Positions 50,363-59,554 of a stretch of 64,000 nt of DNA are shown piece after piece (within the stretch, counting starts at the first letter, position 1; each line of letters begins with the position of its first letter). A model generated the notes under the pieces. It was not told where the DNA came from. It was given only the letters and a program-made list of their open reading frames with translations, and did no database searches. Origin of the DNA: Glycomyces paridis (GTDB lineage Bacteria; Actinomycetota; Actinomycetes; Mycobacteriales; Micromonosporaceae); contig NZ_STGX01000007.1 in NCBI RefSeq assembly GCF_004912155.1, forward strand, positions 133,007-197,006, in the 5' to 3' direction. The translations under genes were made by a program, and so were the position numbers.

Positions 50363-50390
50363 CCGTGCCCCGAACCGTATCGGGGCACGG
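50363..50390 (-). terminator. 10-bp hairpin after hup
   Basis: CCGTGCCCCG (50363-50372) pairs with CGGGGCACGG (50381-50390) around AACCGTAT, immediately after the hup stop on the minus strand. Confidence 0.75.
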
Positions 50391-50392
50391 CA

Positions 50393-50953
50393 TCAGCTAC
50401 GTCCGCGCTTCGTGGCCTTCTTGGCCGCGGTCTTCTTCGCGGCGGGCTTCGCCGCGGTCTTGCGCACGGCCTTCTTCGCGGTGGAGGCCTTCTTGGCCAC
50501 CGTCTTCTTCGCCGCGGTCTTCTTGGCCGCCACGCGGCTCGTGGCGGTCGAGCGGGTCGCCGTGGAGGCGGCCCGCGCGGTCTTCTTGGCGGCCGTCTTC
50601 TTGGCCGTGGTCTTCTTCGCGGCGGCCTTCTTGGCGGGCGCGGCCTTCTTCGAGGCAGGTGCGGCCTTGGTCGCCTTGCGCTTGCCGGTCACCAGCTCCT
50701 TGAAGCCGGTACCCGGGCGGAACGCCGGGACCACGGTCTTCTTGACCTTCACCGCGTCACCGGTGCGCGGGTTGCGGGCCATGCGAGCGGCGCGCTGGCG
50801 CTTCTCGAAGACGCCGAAACCGGCGAAGGAGACTTTCTCCCCTTTCACCACCGCGCGCTGTATCTCGTCGATCGCCACATCCACGACTTCTTTCGCGGCG
50901 GCCCGGTCGCCAGTGCGAGCGGCGATCCGATCAACGAACTCTGCCTTGTTCAC
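50393..50953 (-). CDS. hup: HU family DNA-binding protein with histone H1-like tail
   Basis: A 186-residue nucleoid protein. The first about 92 residues are a standard HU core (MNKAEFVDRIAARTGD, VSFAGFGVFEKRQRAAR, RNPRTGDAVKV, VPAFRPGTGFKELV). The rest is a Lys/Ala/Thr-rich tail with many AAKKT and AKK units, as in actinobacterial HupS/HupA-type proteins, which compacts DNA. GTG start 50953 is chosen for GGAGGGTAGGA upstream. A clear promoter lies at 51004-51032. Confidence 0.96.
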   Translation of the reverse strand: MNKAEFVDRIAARTGDRAAAKEVVDVAIDEIQRAVVKGEKVSFAGFGVFEKRQRAARMARNPRTGDAVKVKKTVVPAFRPGTGFKELVTGKRKATKAAPASKKAAPAKKAAAKKTTAKKTAAKKTARAASTATRSTATSRVAAKKTAAKKTVAKKASTAKKAVRKTAAKPAAKKTAAKKATKRGRS

Positions 50954-51003
50954 GAGTCCTACCCTCCCGATAAGTTCTGGAGCCATACCAGCTTGTTAAG
51001 CGC

Positions 51004-51032
51004 ACGTTATGACGTTTCGAAAGCGAACGCAA
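51004..51032 (-). promoter_or_regulatory. Promoter of hup
   Basis: On the minus strand TTGCGT (51027-51032) and TAACGT (51004-51009) are separated by exactly 17 bp in an AT-richer tract that stands out from the surroundings. Confidence 0.6.
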
Positions 51033-51132
51033 CTGTTTCCGCGAAAATCGACCCCTTGTGTCGCAAGGAATTTTTATTCGGGTGCCCGAAATCGACGCTC
51101 GCAACCCCGTTGGGAGGGACCCGAACACGCCT

Positions 51133-51159
51133 GGAGCCGGTGGCGACGCCACCGGCTCC
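51133..51159 (-). terminator. 12-bp hairpin terminator after leuD
   Basis: GGAGCCGGTGGC pairs perfectly with GCCACCGGCTCC around GAC, 34 bp past the leuD stop. Confidence 0.8.
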
Positions 51160-51193
51160 GTACGTGAGGGCTAACTGGATCGGAATGCGGACG

Positions 51194-51793
51194 CTAGACC
51201 GCCGCGGGGAGAGTCCTAGGCCGCCAAGCGTCCCGGTTCGATTCGAAGGCCGCGATCTTGTCCTCGTCGCGCAGTGTCAGCGCCACGTCGTCGAGGCCCT
51301 CCATCATGCGCCAGCGCAGGAACTCGTCGAACTCGAAGCCCCAGGTACGGTCCCCCGCACGGACTTCGCACTCGACCAGGTCCACGGTGATCTCGGCGGT
51401 CGGGTCGGTCTCGCTGAGGGTCCAGAGCTCCTCGACGGCCGCCTCGGGCAGCTCCACAGTCAACAGACCGTTCTTGAGCGAGTTGCCGCGGAAGATGTCG
51501 CCGAAGCGCGGGGCGACGACCGCCTTGAACCCGTAGTCCTTCAGGGCCCAGACGGCGTGCTCGCGCGAGGAGCCGGTGCCGAACTCGGTGCCGGTGACCA
51601 GGATCGTGGCGTCCTTGTACGCCTCCTGGTTGAGCAGGAACGCCTCGTCCTCGCGCCACTCGGCGAACAGCCCGTCCTCGAAGCCGGTCTTGGTGACCCG
51701 CTTGAGGTAGACGGCCGGGATGATCTGGTCGGTGTCGACGTTCGAGCGGCGCAGCGGGGCGGCGCTGCCGGTGTGGGTCGTGAACTTGTCCAT
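51194..51793 (-). CDS. leuD: 3-isopropylmalate dehydratase small subunit
   Basis: LeuD pairs with LeuC to isomerise 2-isopropylmalate to 3-isopropylmalate in leucine synthesis. The 199-residue protein shows [48 protein letters not shown] (swivelling-domain substrate loop) and [13 protein letters not shown]. Ten bases separate it from leuC. Confidence 0.97.
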   Translation of the reverse strand: MDKFTTHTGSAAPLRRSNVDTDQIIPAVYLKRVTKTGFEDGLFAEWREDEAFLLNQEAYKDATILVTGTEFGTGSSREHAVWALKDYGFKAVVAPRFGDIFRGNSLKNGLLTVELPEAAVEELWTLSETDPTAEITVDLVECEVRAGDRTWGFEFDEFLRWRMMEGLDDVALTLRDEDKIAAFESNRDAWRPRTLPAAV

Positions 51794-51803
51794 GTGCCCT
51801 CTC

Positions 51804-53231
51804 CTACAGGTCGGCCGGGCTGGCGAGGCGTCCGGTGACGGCGGTGGCCGCGGCGACGGCCGGGCTGACCAGGTGGGTGCGCCCGCCCTTGCCTTGGCGG
51901 CCCTCGAAGTTGCGGTTCGAGGTCGAGGCGGCCCGTTGGCCCGGCGTCAGCTGGTCGGGGTTCATGCCCAGGCACATCGAGCAGCCCGCGAAGCGCCAGT
52001 CGGCGCCCGCGTCGATGAAGACCTGGTCGAGGCCTTCGGCGATCGCCTGCTCGCGGACCTTCGCGGAACCGGGCACGACCATCATGTTGACGGTGTCGGC
52101 GACCTTGCGGCCCTTGATGACGTCGGCGGCGGTGCGCAGGTCCTCGATGCGGCCGTTGGTGCACGAGCCGAGGAAGACCACGTCCACGTCGATGTCGCGC
52201 ATCGGCGTGCCGGCCTCCAGGCCCATGTACGTCAGGGCGCTCGCGGCGGTGGTGCGCTCGATCGGGTCGGCGAAGTCCTCGGGCGCGGGGACCGCGCCGG
52301 AGAGCTCGATGCCCTGCCCGGGGTTGGTGCCCCAGGTGACGAACGGGCTCAGGGAGGCCGCGTCGATGACGATCTCCTTGTCGAAGACGGCGCCCTCGTC
52401 GGTGGTGAGGCTCTGCCAGTACTCGACGGCGGCGTCCCAGTCCTCGCCCTTGGGCGCGTGCGCGCGGCCCTGGACGTAGGCGGCGGTCTTCGCGTCGGGC
52501 GCGATGAGGCCGGCCTTGGCGCCCCACTCGATCGACATGTTGCACACCGTCATGCGACCTTCCATCGAGAGCTCCTCGATGGCCTGGCCGCGGTACTCGA
52601 CGATGTGGCCCTTGCCGCCGCCGGTGCCGGTGATGGAGATGATCTTGAGGATCAGGTCCTTGGCGGAGACGCCTTCGGGCAGCGAGCCGTTGACGGTGAC
52701 GGCCATGTACTTCGGCTTCGCCTGCGGCAGGGTCTGCGTGGCGAGCACGTGCTCGACCTCGCTGGTGCCGATGCCGAACGCGATCGAGCCGAACGCGCCG
52801 TGCGTGGAGGTGTGGGAGTCGCCGCAGACGACGGTCATGCCCGGCTGGGTGAGTCCCAGCTGGGGTCCCACGACGTGGACCACGCCCTGCTCGGCGTCGC
52901 CGAGCGAGTGGATGCGGACGCCGAACTCCTCGCAGTTGGCGCGGAGCGTCTCGATCTGCTTGCGGCTGGTCGGGTCCGCGATGGTGAAGAGGTTGTCGGT
53001 GGGCGTGTTGTGGTCCTCGGTCGCGATCGTCAGATCGGTCCGGCGGACCTTGCGCCCGGCCTGCCGCAGGCCGTCGAAGGCCTGGGGGCTCGTCACCTCG
53101 TGCAGCAGGTGGAGGTCGATGTAGAGCAGGTCCGGCTGTTGGCCGCCCGTGCGTACCACGTGGGCGTCCCAGACCTTTTCGGCGAGGGTGCGCGGTCGCG
53201 TTTCCTCAGCTTCTTGTGGTGTACGTGACAT
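51804..53231 (-). CDS. leuC: 3-isopropylmalate dehydratase large subunit
   Basis: A 475-residue aconitase-superfamily enzyme. The [4Fe-4S] ligands are Cys in [13 protein letters not shown] and in [10 protein letters not shown]; substrate segments ATEDHNTPT and [12 protein letters not shown] are intact. The ATG start is immediately divergent from ndgR (52 bp). In streptomycetes and corynebacteria the NdgR/LtbR regulator binds this intergenic region and controls leuCD; the same is expected here. Confidence 0.98.
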   Translation of the reverse strand: MSRTPQEAEETRPRTLAEKVWDAHVVRTGGQQPDLLYIDLHLLHEVTSPQAFDGLRQAGRKVRRTDLTIATEDHNTPTDNLFTIADPTSRKQIETLRANCEEFGVRIHSLGDAEQGVVHVVGPQLGLTQPGMTVVCGDSHTSTHGAFGSIAFGIGTSEVEHVLATQTLPQAKPKYMAVTVNGSLPEGVSAKDLILKIISITGTGGGKGHIVEYRGQAIEELSMEGRMTVCNMSIEWGAKAGLIAPDAKTAAYVQGRAHAPKGEDWDAAVEYWQSLTTDEGAVFDKEIVIDAASLSPFVTWGTNPGQGIELSGAVPAPEDFADPIERTTAASALTYMGLEAGTPMRDIDVDVVFLGSCTNGRIEDLRTAADVIKGRKVADTVNMMVVPGSAKVREQAIAEGLDQVFIDAGADWRFAGCSMCLGMNPDQLTPGQRAASTSNRNFEGRQGKGGRTHLVSPAVAAATAVTGRLASPADL

Positions 53232-53283
53232 CTCTGTTCCCAGTCGTTGGACTTCTCGGTATATGGGAGGTAGTGTTCAGCTC

Positions 53284-53985
53284 GTGAGAACGAATACTAT
53301 CAGCGGAGTCGGCGTCCTTGACAAGGCGGTGCTCATCCTCACGGCCTGCACCAACGGCGCCAGCCTGGCTGAACTCGTGCACGAGACCGGATTGCCCAGG
53401 GCCACGGCCCACCGGCTCGCGCAGGCCCTCGAAGCCCACGAGATGCTGCAACGCGACCATGAAGGTCGCTGGCGTCCCGGCCCGAAGCTCGGCGAGCTCG
53501 CCGGGTCGACGGCCGACGTCCTCCTCTCCGCCGCCGAGCCGGTGCTCAACCTCCTGCGCGACCAGACGGGAGAGTCGACCCAGCTGTACCGCAGGCGGGC
53601 CGACGAGCGCGTGTGCGTCGCCGCCGCAGAGCGGGCCTCCGGCCTGCGCGACACCGTCCCGGTCGGCGCCGCCCTGCCGATGACGGCGGGGTCGGGCGCG
53701 CAGGTGCTGCTCGCCTGGGAGCCCCCCGAGGGCATCCTGCCCCTCCTGCCCAAGTGCCGCTTCTCCTCCAAGACCCTCGCCGAGGTCCGCCGCCGCGGCT
53801 TCGCGCAGTCGGTCGCCGAGCGCGAGCCCGGTGTGGTCAGCGTCTCCGCGCCGGTGCGCGACAAGACCGGCCGCGTCGTCGCCGCGATCTCGGTGTCCGG
53901 CCCCATAGAGCGTCTCGGGCGCCGCCCCGGCGACCGCCTCGGCATGGCCGTCATCCGCGCCGGGCAGAAGCTCTCCGGTCTCTGA
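53284..53985 (+). CDS. ndgR: IclR family transcriptional regulator NdgR
   Basis: The 233-residue protein has an N-terminal winged helix (SGVGVLDKAVLILTAC, GLPRATAHRLAQALEAHEML) and an IclR effector domain (LRDTVPVGAALPMTAGSGAQVLLAW). Divergence from leuCD identifies it as NdgR, the regulator of amino-acid (leucine, methionine) metabolism in actinomycetes. GTG 53284 gives the family N-terminus; the open frame 45 codons upstream overlaps the leuC start and is rejected. Confidence 0.95.
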   Translation: MRTNTISGVGVLDKAVLILTACTNGASLAELVHETGLPRATAHRLAQALEAHEMLQRDHEGRWRPGPKLGELAGSTADVLLSAAEPVLNLLRDQTGESTQLYRRRADERVCVAAAERASGLRDTVPVGAALPMTAGSGAQVLLAWEPPEGILPLLPKCRFSSKTLAEVRRRGFAQSVAEREPGVVSVSAPVRDKTGRVVAAISVSGPIERLGRRPGDRLGMAVIRAGQKLSGL

Positions 53986-54067
53986 TCCCTTCCAGCCCAC
54001 GGCCCGGCGGCCCGCCGCCGGGCCGCTTCCGTGCAACCGGACCGGCCCCCCGCGGCGTCGGGGACAC

Positions 54068-55207
54068 ATGCACCGCACACCCATCGCGATAGTCGGCGCC
54101 GCGCTCCTGGCGCTCACCGGTTGCACCGAAGCGCCCGAAGACCCCTTGGACGAGCGCGTCGACCTCGGCCTCGAAGCGGACGAGGACGACGAGGCGCGCC
54201 TCCAGGCCGCGCTCCAAGAGGGCATGGAGGTCGGCGGCGAACTCGACGCGATCCTCAACCGGCTCATGCGCCGCTGCCTGGAGGACAAGGGCTTCACCGT
54301 CCACGACGAGACCGAGCTCTTCCTGTGGCCCAGCGGCGCCGAAGGCGACCTCGACCTGCTCGACTTCCAGGCCCCCGTCGAGCAGATCCCCACCGCCGAG
54401 GAGGCCGCCGAGAACGGCTTCATGGTCTGGGCCGAGACCTACGACGGGAGCGAACTCGCCCCCGAGGACGAGGTCCCCGACTACATGCAGGACTACTACA
54501 ACACCATGGAAGGTCCCTGGTACGACCTGTCGGACGAGGAGCGGCTGGCGTGGAACCGGGCGTACTTCGGGCCCGCGGTCGTCGCCTGGAGGGACTCGAA
54601 CGACACCGACGAGGAGCGCCTGCAGGAGCCCGAACCCGGCGGCTGCGACGGCGAGATGCACAGCGCGGTCTACGGCGAGCCGACCCGCATCACCGACGTG
54701 GAGGACCCGTCCGTCCTCTGGGAGTGGGGCGAGCCGAACCCGCTGTGGGTCGACTGGGACTACTACGACGACATCCGCGACTGGCGCGACCTCACCCGCG
54801 AGGAGGAGCGCGCGTTCCTGGTCTGCCTCGACGCGGACACCGAACCCGGCTGGGACTTCAACCAGGACGGCTACGTCGACCCGTTCTTCTACGTCCACGC
54901 CTTCTACCCGCCCGACCCGGCGAACGCCGGCATCGAGTTCGACCCCCTCCCCGATGCCGAACTCGCCGCCATGCCCGAGATCCCCGCCGACGCCCCCTAC
55001 GACTACGACACCGCCTTCGCCGCCGAACTCGCCCTCGCCACCGCCTTCGCCGCCTGCGCCGACGACACCGGCTACCGCGAGGCCGGCCGATCCCAATGGC
55101 GCGCCATGAACATCGGCCGCATGCTCGAGCACGAATCCGAGGTCTACGCCTGGCAGGAGCAGATGTACGCCTACCTCGAGACCGCCCAGGCCCTCCTCGA
55201 ATCCTGA
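54068..55207 (+). CDS. Acidic lipoprotein of unknown function
   Basis: A 379-residue protein with a lipoprotein signal peptide (lipobox LTGC, Cys 19). The mature part is strongly acidic (many Asp/Glu/Trp/Tyr) with several Cys (RRCLEDKG, GGCDGE, FLVCLDAD, FAACADD) that could form disulfides. I do not recognise a domain. ATG lies 82 bp after ndgR, with GGGGACAC upstream. A long hairpin terminator follows directly. Confidence 0.8.
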   Translation: MHRTPIAIVGAALLALTGCTEAPEDPLDERVDLGLEADEDDEARLQAALQEGMEVGGELDAILNRLMRRCLEDKGFTVHDETELFLWPSGAEGDLDLLDFQAPVEQIPTAEEAAENGFMVWAETYDGSELAPEDEVPDYMQDYYNTMEGPWYDLSDEERLAWNRAYFGPAVVAWRDSNDTDEERLQEPEPGGCDGEMHSAVYGEPTRITDVEDPSVLWEWGEPNPLWVDWDYYDDIRDWRDLTREEERAFLVCLDADTEPGWDFNQDGYVDPFFYVHAFYPPDPANAGIEFDPLPDAELAAMPEIPADAPYDYDTAFAAELALATAFAACADDTGYREAGRSQWRAMNIGRMLEHESEVYAWQEQMYAYLETAQALLES

Positions 55208-55213
55208 ACGCAG

Positions 55214-55254
55214 AGGCGCCCCGCTCCTGGAGGAGAGCGGGGCGCCTCTGCGCG
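55214..55254. repeat. 41-bp hairpin repeat, left copy (bidirectional terminator)
   Basis: Together with flanking bases this forms a 17-bp perfect stem (55210-55226 with 55235-55251), loop CTGGAGGA. It ends the lipoprotein gene and, on the other strand, the nucleotidyltransferase gene. Bases 55214-55254 are identical to 56420-56460. Confidence 0.9.
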
Positions 55255-55262
55255 AATGCGGG

Positions 55263-55775
55263 TCAGGCCAGGAGTTCTCGCACGATGAACTCGGTCTTCG
55301 GCGTGAGCAGATGAGGCGGGTAGTACTCCTCGACGCAGCCGAGCGCCTCCTCGACCGAGGCGAAGCCGGCGAGTCCGTAGAGCTGGATCAGGTCGTCGGC
55401 GTCGCGGGTGATCCTCGCGGCGACGGCCTTCATCGCGAACAGGTAGCGCGGTGAGGCGACGCGCACGGCGATGCCCGGCTTCTCGAACAGGAGCGTCGCG
55501 TTCGGGTCGCTGCCGGGCAGGAAGCCCTTGACCGCGTCGTTGAGCCAGTCTTCGGGCAGGCCGTTCCGCTCGGCGACGCGTTTGGCCGCCGCGTAGACGA
55601 CCTGCTTCGGCTCGAACACGGCGCCGAGGTCGCGCGTGGCCCGTCTCGTGTTGTAGGCCAAGGCCATGACCGCGCCGCCGACGAGGAAGAGATCGGCGCG
55701 CTCGCCGGCCTCCTCGAGTGCGGCGCCGAGTTCGGTGAGCAGCGCGAGGATGGCCTCGCGGCCGAGCAGGGTCAC
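55263..55775 (-). CDS. Nucleotidyltransferase-fold protein (DUF6036-like), XRE-linked
   Basis: The 170-residue protein resembles small nucleotidyltransferases found next to XRE regulators (DUF6036/AbiEii/MenT-like). Motif DLFLVGGAVMALAYNTRRAT (29-47) matches the glycine-rich start of the fold. The following metal-binding D-x-D, normally TRDxDA, reads TRDLGA (48-52), so the second Asp is Gly and activity is doubtful. The C-terminal half (FAMKAVAARITRDADDLIQLYGLAG) is typical. GTG start overlaps the XRE stop (GTGA). Likely a toxin or toxin-like partner; function inferred. Confidence 0.8.
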   Translation of the reverse strand: MTLLGREAILALLTELGAALEEAGERADLFLVGGAVMALAYNTRRATRDLGAVFEPKQVVYAAAKRVAERNGLPEDWLNDAVKGFLPGSDPNATLLFEKPGIAVRVASPRYLFAMKAVAARITRDADDLIQLYGLAGFASVEEALGCVEEYYPPHLLTPKTEFIVRELLA

Positions 55776-56377
55776 ACGCTCTCCAATGAGGATCGGTCGA
55801 GGAACACGCCGCGGTTGGCGAGTTCGGGCGGGGCGGAGGCGAACGACATCGCGGCGAGGCCCGGAGAGGGCCGGCCGATGAGGTCTTCGACGACGAACCA
55901 GAAGCGGTGCAGGAACCTGCCGGGCGCCGTCGCCCAGCCGGGCACCGGAATCCGGGCGCGGCGGCCGGCGTACTCGGCGATGCCGCCGAGGAGGGCGTCC
56001 CAGCGCCGGTCGCCGGTGGTCTCGGGCTCCAGCCGCATCGACCGCGCCGCCGACGCCGGATCGGCGCGGGCGACGTCGTCGAGGAACTGGACGACATGCC
56101 GGAGCGCGTCGTTCGGATCGCCGGCCTCCAGCGAGCGGCGGATGTCGGCGGCGGTCCGGTCGAGCGACCACGGCTCCGCGGCGAGGCCGACCTCCAGGTC
56201 GGCGCCGACCGCTTCGGCGTAGCGGACGAGGGTGCTGAGCCGGGGGTCGGTGCGGCCGGACTCCAAGCGGGCGACGGCGGACTGCGTGGTGCCGATCCGT
56301 TCGGCGACGGCCTCCTGCGACAGGCCCTGCCGCAGTCGGGCCTCCCGCAGGCGGTCGACGGCGCGGTCGAGATTCAT
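55772..56377 (-). CDS. XRE family regulator with C-terminal domain, partner of nucleotidyltransferase
   Basis: A 201-residue protein. The N-terminal HTH (RLREARLRQGLSQEAVAERIGTTQSAVARLESGRTDP) is a typical XRE domain. The C-terminal part (ATAPGRFLHRFWFVVEDLIG, ANRGVFLDRSSLES) belongs to a family repeatedly found upstream of small nucleotidyltransferases. It probably acts as the antitoxin and autorepressor. An AT-rich stretch (56388-56412, TATAGCATGTTAGCTATATT) upstream holds the promoter and an inverted repeat. Confidence 0.85.
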   Translation of the reverse strand: MNLDRAVDRLREARLRQGLSQEAVAERIGTTQSAVARLESGRTDPRLSTLVRYAEAVGADLEVGLAAEPWSLDRTAADIRRSLEAGDPNDALRHVVQFLDDVARADPASAARSMRLEPETTGDRRWDALLGGIAEYAGRRARIPVPGWATAPGRFLHRFWFVVEDLIGRPSPGLAAMSFASAPPELANRGVFLDRSSLESV

Positions 56378-56387
56378 GCGGCGACTA

Positions 56388-56405
56388 TAGCATGTTAGCT
56401 ATATT
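56388..56405 (-). promoter_or_regulatory. AT-rich promoter and inverted repeat ahead of the XRE gene
   Basis: TATAGCatgttAGCTATA contains 6- to 7-bp inverted arms (ATAGC/GCTAT, extendable) in the only strongly AT-rich tract of this region. Placement 10-30 bp ahead of the start suits an autoregulatory operator. Confidence 0.55.
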
Positions 56406-56419
56406 TTCTTATCGAGCGA

Positions 56420-56460
56420 AGGCGCCCCGCTCCTGGAGGAGAGCGGGGCGCCTCTGCGCG
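56420..56460. repeat. 41-bp hairpin repeat, right copy
   Basis: Exact copy, same orientation, of 55214-55254, with a 13-bp stem. It lies between the XRE gene and the end of the small secreted protein gene and probably terminates the latter. Confidence 0.9.
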
Positions 56461-56473
56461 CGGGTGCTCTGGA

Positions 56474-56755
56474 TCAGTGCGTGATCATCCAGAGGTTCCA
56501 CATGTACGGCCAGGTGTCGCCCTGGCGGCACTCGTGGCCCGAGTACCGGGCCGGGTTCGCGTCCTTCTTGGCCCGGCCGTCGGCGTCGCAGTCGGCCCGC
56601 CACCAGTACTTGCCGTGGTACTCCTCCCCTTCGAGCACGTGCCCGACGGTCGTTCCCGGTGTCGTGGCGGCCGGTTCCGCCGCCGCCGCGGCACCGGCGG
56701 GCGCCATGACCGCGACGGCGGTGAAACCTGCCGCCATCCACTTCCTCACTCGCAT
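56474..56755 (-). CDS. Small secreted protein of unknown function
   Basis: 93 residues from ATG 56755 (GGAGGAG upstream). A basic start (MRVRKWM), hydrophobic core and AGAAAAAEP cleavage region indicate a signal peptide (about 1-27). The mature part is about 65 residues, rich in Trp/Tyr/His/Gly, with two Cys (ADCDAD, HECRQG) that could form one disulfide. It is not recognised as a known toxin or peptide. Confidence 0.75.
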   Translation of the reverse strand: MRVRKWMAAGFTAVAVMAPAGAAAAAEPAATTPGTTVGHVLEGEEYHGKYWWRADCDADGRAKKDANPARYSGHECRQGDTWPYMWNLWMITH

Positions 56756-56860
56756 CGTGTCTCCTCCGACTTCCATGCCGATTCCGCGATCAGCTTGGCA
56801 GCGGCGGAGGGTCGGCGCAGCCGCTCGGCGGCAGTGTCGACTTTCCGACTGCGCGACCGT

Positions 56861-58399
56861 TCAGCGCAGCGGGCCCACGGCGGCTTCGATCTCGGCGCGG
56901 AGGGCGGGGCCCTGGACGAGGTGCCTGACCTGCTCGATCACGGGGGCGAGGAACTGGTCGGGGCCGGGTTTCCCGGCGATCGGGGCGACGGCGGCGATGG
57001 CGGCGCGGGCCGCGGGCGAGGGGATGAGGGGCTGGCGCAGTTGGAGGCCCTGGACGGAGGAGAGCAGTTCGACGGCGAGGAGCGTGCCGAGGTTGTCGAG
57101 GACGGTGCGCAGCTTGCAGCCCGCGGCCCAGCCCATCGAGACGTGATCCTCCTGCATCCCCGAGGTCGGCACGGAGTCGACCGAGGCGGGGGCGGCGAGT
57201 CGGCGGTTCTCGGCGACGACGCCCGCGGCGGTGTACTGGGCGATCATGAGCCCGGAGTTGACGCCGGGGTCGGGGCTGAGGAACGCGGGCAGGCCCCTGT
57301 TGCGGGTGACGTCGAGCAGGCGGTCCACGCGCCGCTCGGAGATCGAGCCGACGTCGGCGGCGGCGATGGCGAGGAAGTCGGCCGCGTAGCCCAGCGGCGC
57401 GCCGTGGAAGTTCCCGGTGGACTCGACCCGCCCGTCCGCCAGGACCACAGGGTTGTCCACTACGGACAAGAGTTCGCGCGCGGCAGTGGTCTCGGCGTAG
57501 GCCAGGACGTCGCGGGCCGCTCCGGCGACCTGCGGCGCGCACCGCATCGAATACGCGTCCTGCACCGCGTGCGCGAGGTCGTTGCGGTGGGAGTCCATGA
57601 CCTCGGAGTCCTGGAGCATCAGGTGGATGTTGGCGGCGCTGAGCGCCTGGCCGGGCTGGGGCCGGATCTCGTGCAGTTCGGGCTGGAAGGGCCGGTCGGA
57701 GCCGAGCATGGCCTCGTTCGACAGCGCCGCGCACACGTCGGCCATGACGAGCAGGTGCCGCAGGTCGGCCACGGCGAGCAGGAGCATCCCCAGCATCCCG
57801 TCGGTGCCGTTGATGAGCGCGAGCCCTTCCTTGGAGGACAACGTGATCGGGGACAGGCCCGCGGCGTCGAGGACCGGCGCGGCCTCGGACCGGGAGCCGT
57901 CGTCGGCGAGGACCCAGCCCTCGCCGAGGAGCACCATCGCGCAGTGCGCCAAGGGGGCGAGGTCGCCGGAGGCGCCGAGCGAGCCGTGGCGCGGGACCCA
58001 GGGGGTGACGTCGGCGTTGAGCAGCGCCGCGAGCGCGTCGGCGACCTCGGGCCGGACCCCGGAGCGGCCCAAGGCGAGGGAGCGCAGACGCAGCAGCATC
58101 ATGGCGCGCACGACCTCCTTGGGCATCGGGTCGCCGACGCCCGCGGCGTGCGATCTGATGAGCGCGTGCTGGAGTTCGGCGCGGCGTTCGGGCGCGACGA
58201 AGGTGTTGGCGAGGGCGCCGAAACCGGTGGAGACGCCGTAGACGGGGCGGCCTTCGCGCTCGATGTCGTCGATGAAGGCGCGGCTGCGGGCCATCGCCTC
58301 GCGGGCCTCGGGGTCGATCGCGACGCGGGCGCTCTCGCGGGCGACCGCGATCACCTCCGCGGGCGTGACGGGGACCGGCTTGATATGGACAGTGGACAT
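56861..58399 (-). CDS. hutH: Histidine ammonia-lyase
   Basis: HutH removes ammonia from histidine to form urocanate. The 512-residue protein has the Ala-Ser-Gly triad that makes the MIO cofactor (GSLGASGDLAPLAH), YGVSTGFGALA near the N-terminus, and NGTDGML. It is the last gene of the hut operon, nine bases after hutI, although it catalyses the first step. Confidence 0.97.
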   Translation of the reverse strand: MSTVHIKPVPVTPAEVIAVARESARVAIDPEAREAMARSRAFIDDIEREGRPVYGVSTGFGALANTFVAPERRAELQHALIRSHAAGVGDPMPKEVVRAMMLLRLRSLALGRSGVRPEVADALAALLNADVTPWVPRHGSLGASGDLAPLAHCAMVLLGEGWVLADDGSRSEAAPVLDAAGLSPITLSSKEGLALINGTDGMLGMLLLAVADLRHLLVMADVCAALSNEAMLGSDRPFQPELHEIRPQPGQALSAANIHLMLQDSEVMDSHRNDLAHAVQDAYSMRCAPQVAGAARDVLAYAETTAARELLSVVDNPVVLADGRVESTGNFHGAPLGYAADFLAIAAADVGSISERRVDRLLDVTRNRGLPAFLSPDPGVNSGLMIAQYTAAGVVAENRRLAAPASVDSVPTSGMQEDHVSMGWAAGCKLRTVLDNLGTLLAVELLSSVQGLQLRQPLIPSPAARAAIAAVAPIAGKPGPDQFLAPVIEQVRHLVQGPALRAEIEAAVGPLR

Positions 58400-58408
58400 C
58401 GTTGCTCC

Positions 58409-59554
58409 TCAAGTCACCCGGGTGCCGCCGTGTACGACGGCCTCGATCAGGGGCGTGCCGGGCCGGTAGGCCAGGTGCACGCACGAGGGCGCGGCGAGCA
58501 CGGCGAGGTCGGCGCGGGCGCCGACGGCGATCCGCCCGATGTCGTCGCGCCGCAGCGCGGCCGCGCCGCCTGCGGTGGCGGCGGTCAGGGCCTCGGCGGG
58601 GGTCATGCCCATCTCGCGCACGGCGAGCGCGACGCAGAAGGCCATGCTGGAGGTGTAGGACGAGCCGGGGTTGCAGTCGGTGGCGAGGGCGACGGCCGCG
58701 CCCGTGTCGATGAGGCGGCGCGCGTCGGGGTAGGGCGAGCGGGTGGAGAACTCGGCGCCCGGCAGCAGTGTGGCCACTGTGGACGATGCGGCGAGGGCTT
58801 CGACGTCCTCGTCGGTGAGGTGGGTGCAGTGGTCGGCCGAGGCCGCGTCGAGTTCGACGGCGAGGCGCACGCCGGGTCCGGCGGTGAGCTGGTTCGCGTG
58901 GATGCGCGGCAGGAGGCCTTTGGCAACGCCGGCGGTGAGCACGGCGCGCGCCTGGTCGCCGTCGAAGGCGCCCTTCTCGCAGAACACGTCGACCCATTTG
59001 GCGTGCGGCGCGCAGGCGTCGAGCATCGGCCCGCACGCGAGCGCGGTGTAGGCGTCCGCGTCCGCTCCGAAGGGGACGGTGTGCGCGCCGAGGTACGTGG
59101 TCTCGGCGGTGAACTCGCCCGCGATGCGCAGCGAGCGGGCCTCGTCGGCGACGGTGAGCCCGTACCCGGACTTGATCTCCCAGGTGGTTGTCCCCTGGCG
59201 GAGCATCTCGGCGGTGAGGCGGGCGACGTTGGCGCGCAGCGTCTCGTCGCTCGCCTCGCGGGTGGCGGCGACGGTGGTGCGGATGCCGCCGCCGGTGTAG
59301 GGCTCCCCGGCCATGCGCGCGGCGAACTCGGCGGAGCGGTCGCCTGCGAAGACGAGGTGCGCGTGGGAGTCGACGAAGCCGGGGACGACGGCGCGCCCGT
59401 CGGCGTCGAGGCGCTCGTCCGCTTCCGGTGCGCGCGAACGGGGCCCGACCCAGGCGACGCGGTCGCCGTCGAGGACCACGGCCGCGTCCTCCAGGACCCC
59501 GTGCGCGGGGTCGGCGGTGAAGAGTTCGCCGATGCGGTCGATCAGGACGCTCAT
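58409..59554 (-). CDS. hutI: Imidazolonepropionase
   Basis: HutI opens the imidazolone ring to formiminoglutamate. The 381-residue amidohydrolase has the metal motif [27 protein letters not shown], and [12 protein letters not shown] overlaps the hutF stop (ATGA). Confidence 0.97.
   Translation of the reverse strand: MSVLIDRIGELFTADPAHGVLEDAAVVLDGDRVAWVGPRSRAPEADERLDADGRAVVPGFVDSHAHLVFAGDRSAEFAARMAGEPYTGGGIRTTVAATREASDETLRANVARLTAEMLRQGTTTWEIKSGYGLTVADEARSLRIAGEFTAETTYLGAHTVPFGADADAYTALACGPMLDACAPHAKWVDVFCEKGAFDGDQARAVLTAGVAKGLLPRIHANQLTAGPGVRLAVELDAASADHCTHLTDEDVEALAASSTVATLLPGAEFSTRSPYPDARRLIDTGAAVALATDCNPGSSYTSSMAFCVALAVREMGMTPAEALTAATAGGAAALRRDDIGRIAVGARADLAVLAAPSCVHLAYRPGTPLIEAVVHGGTRVT

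Noticed and set aside
50393..50700. Plus-strand frame opposite the hup tail (Ala/Phe-rich, looks like a membrane protein)
   Set aside because: It is the complement of Lys/Ala codons (AAG, GCC), which always yields Leu/Phe/Gly/Ala runs; no ribosome site.
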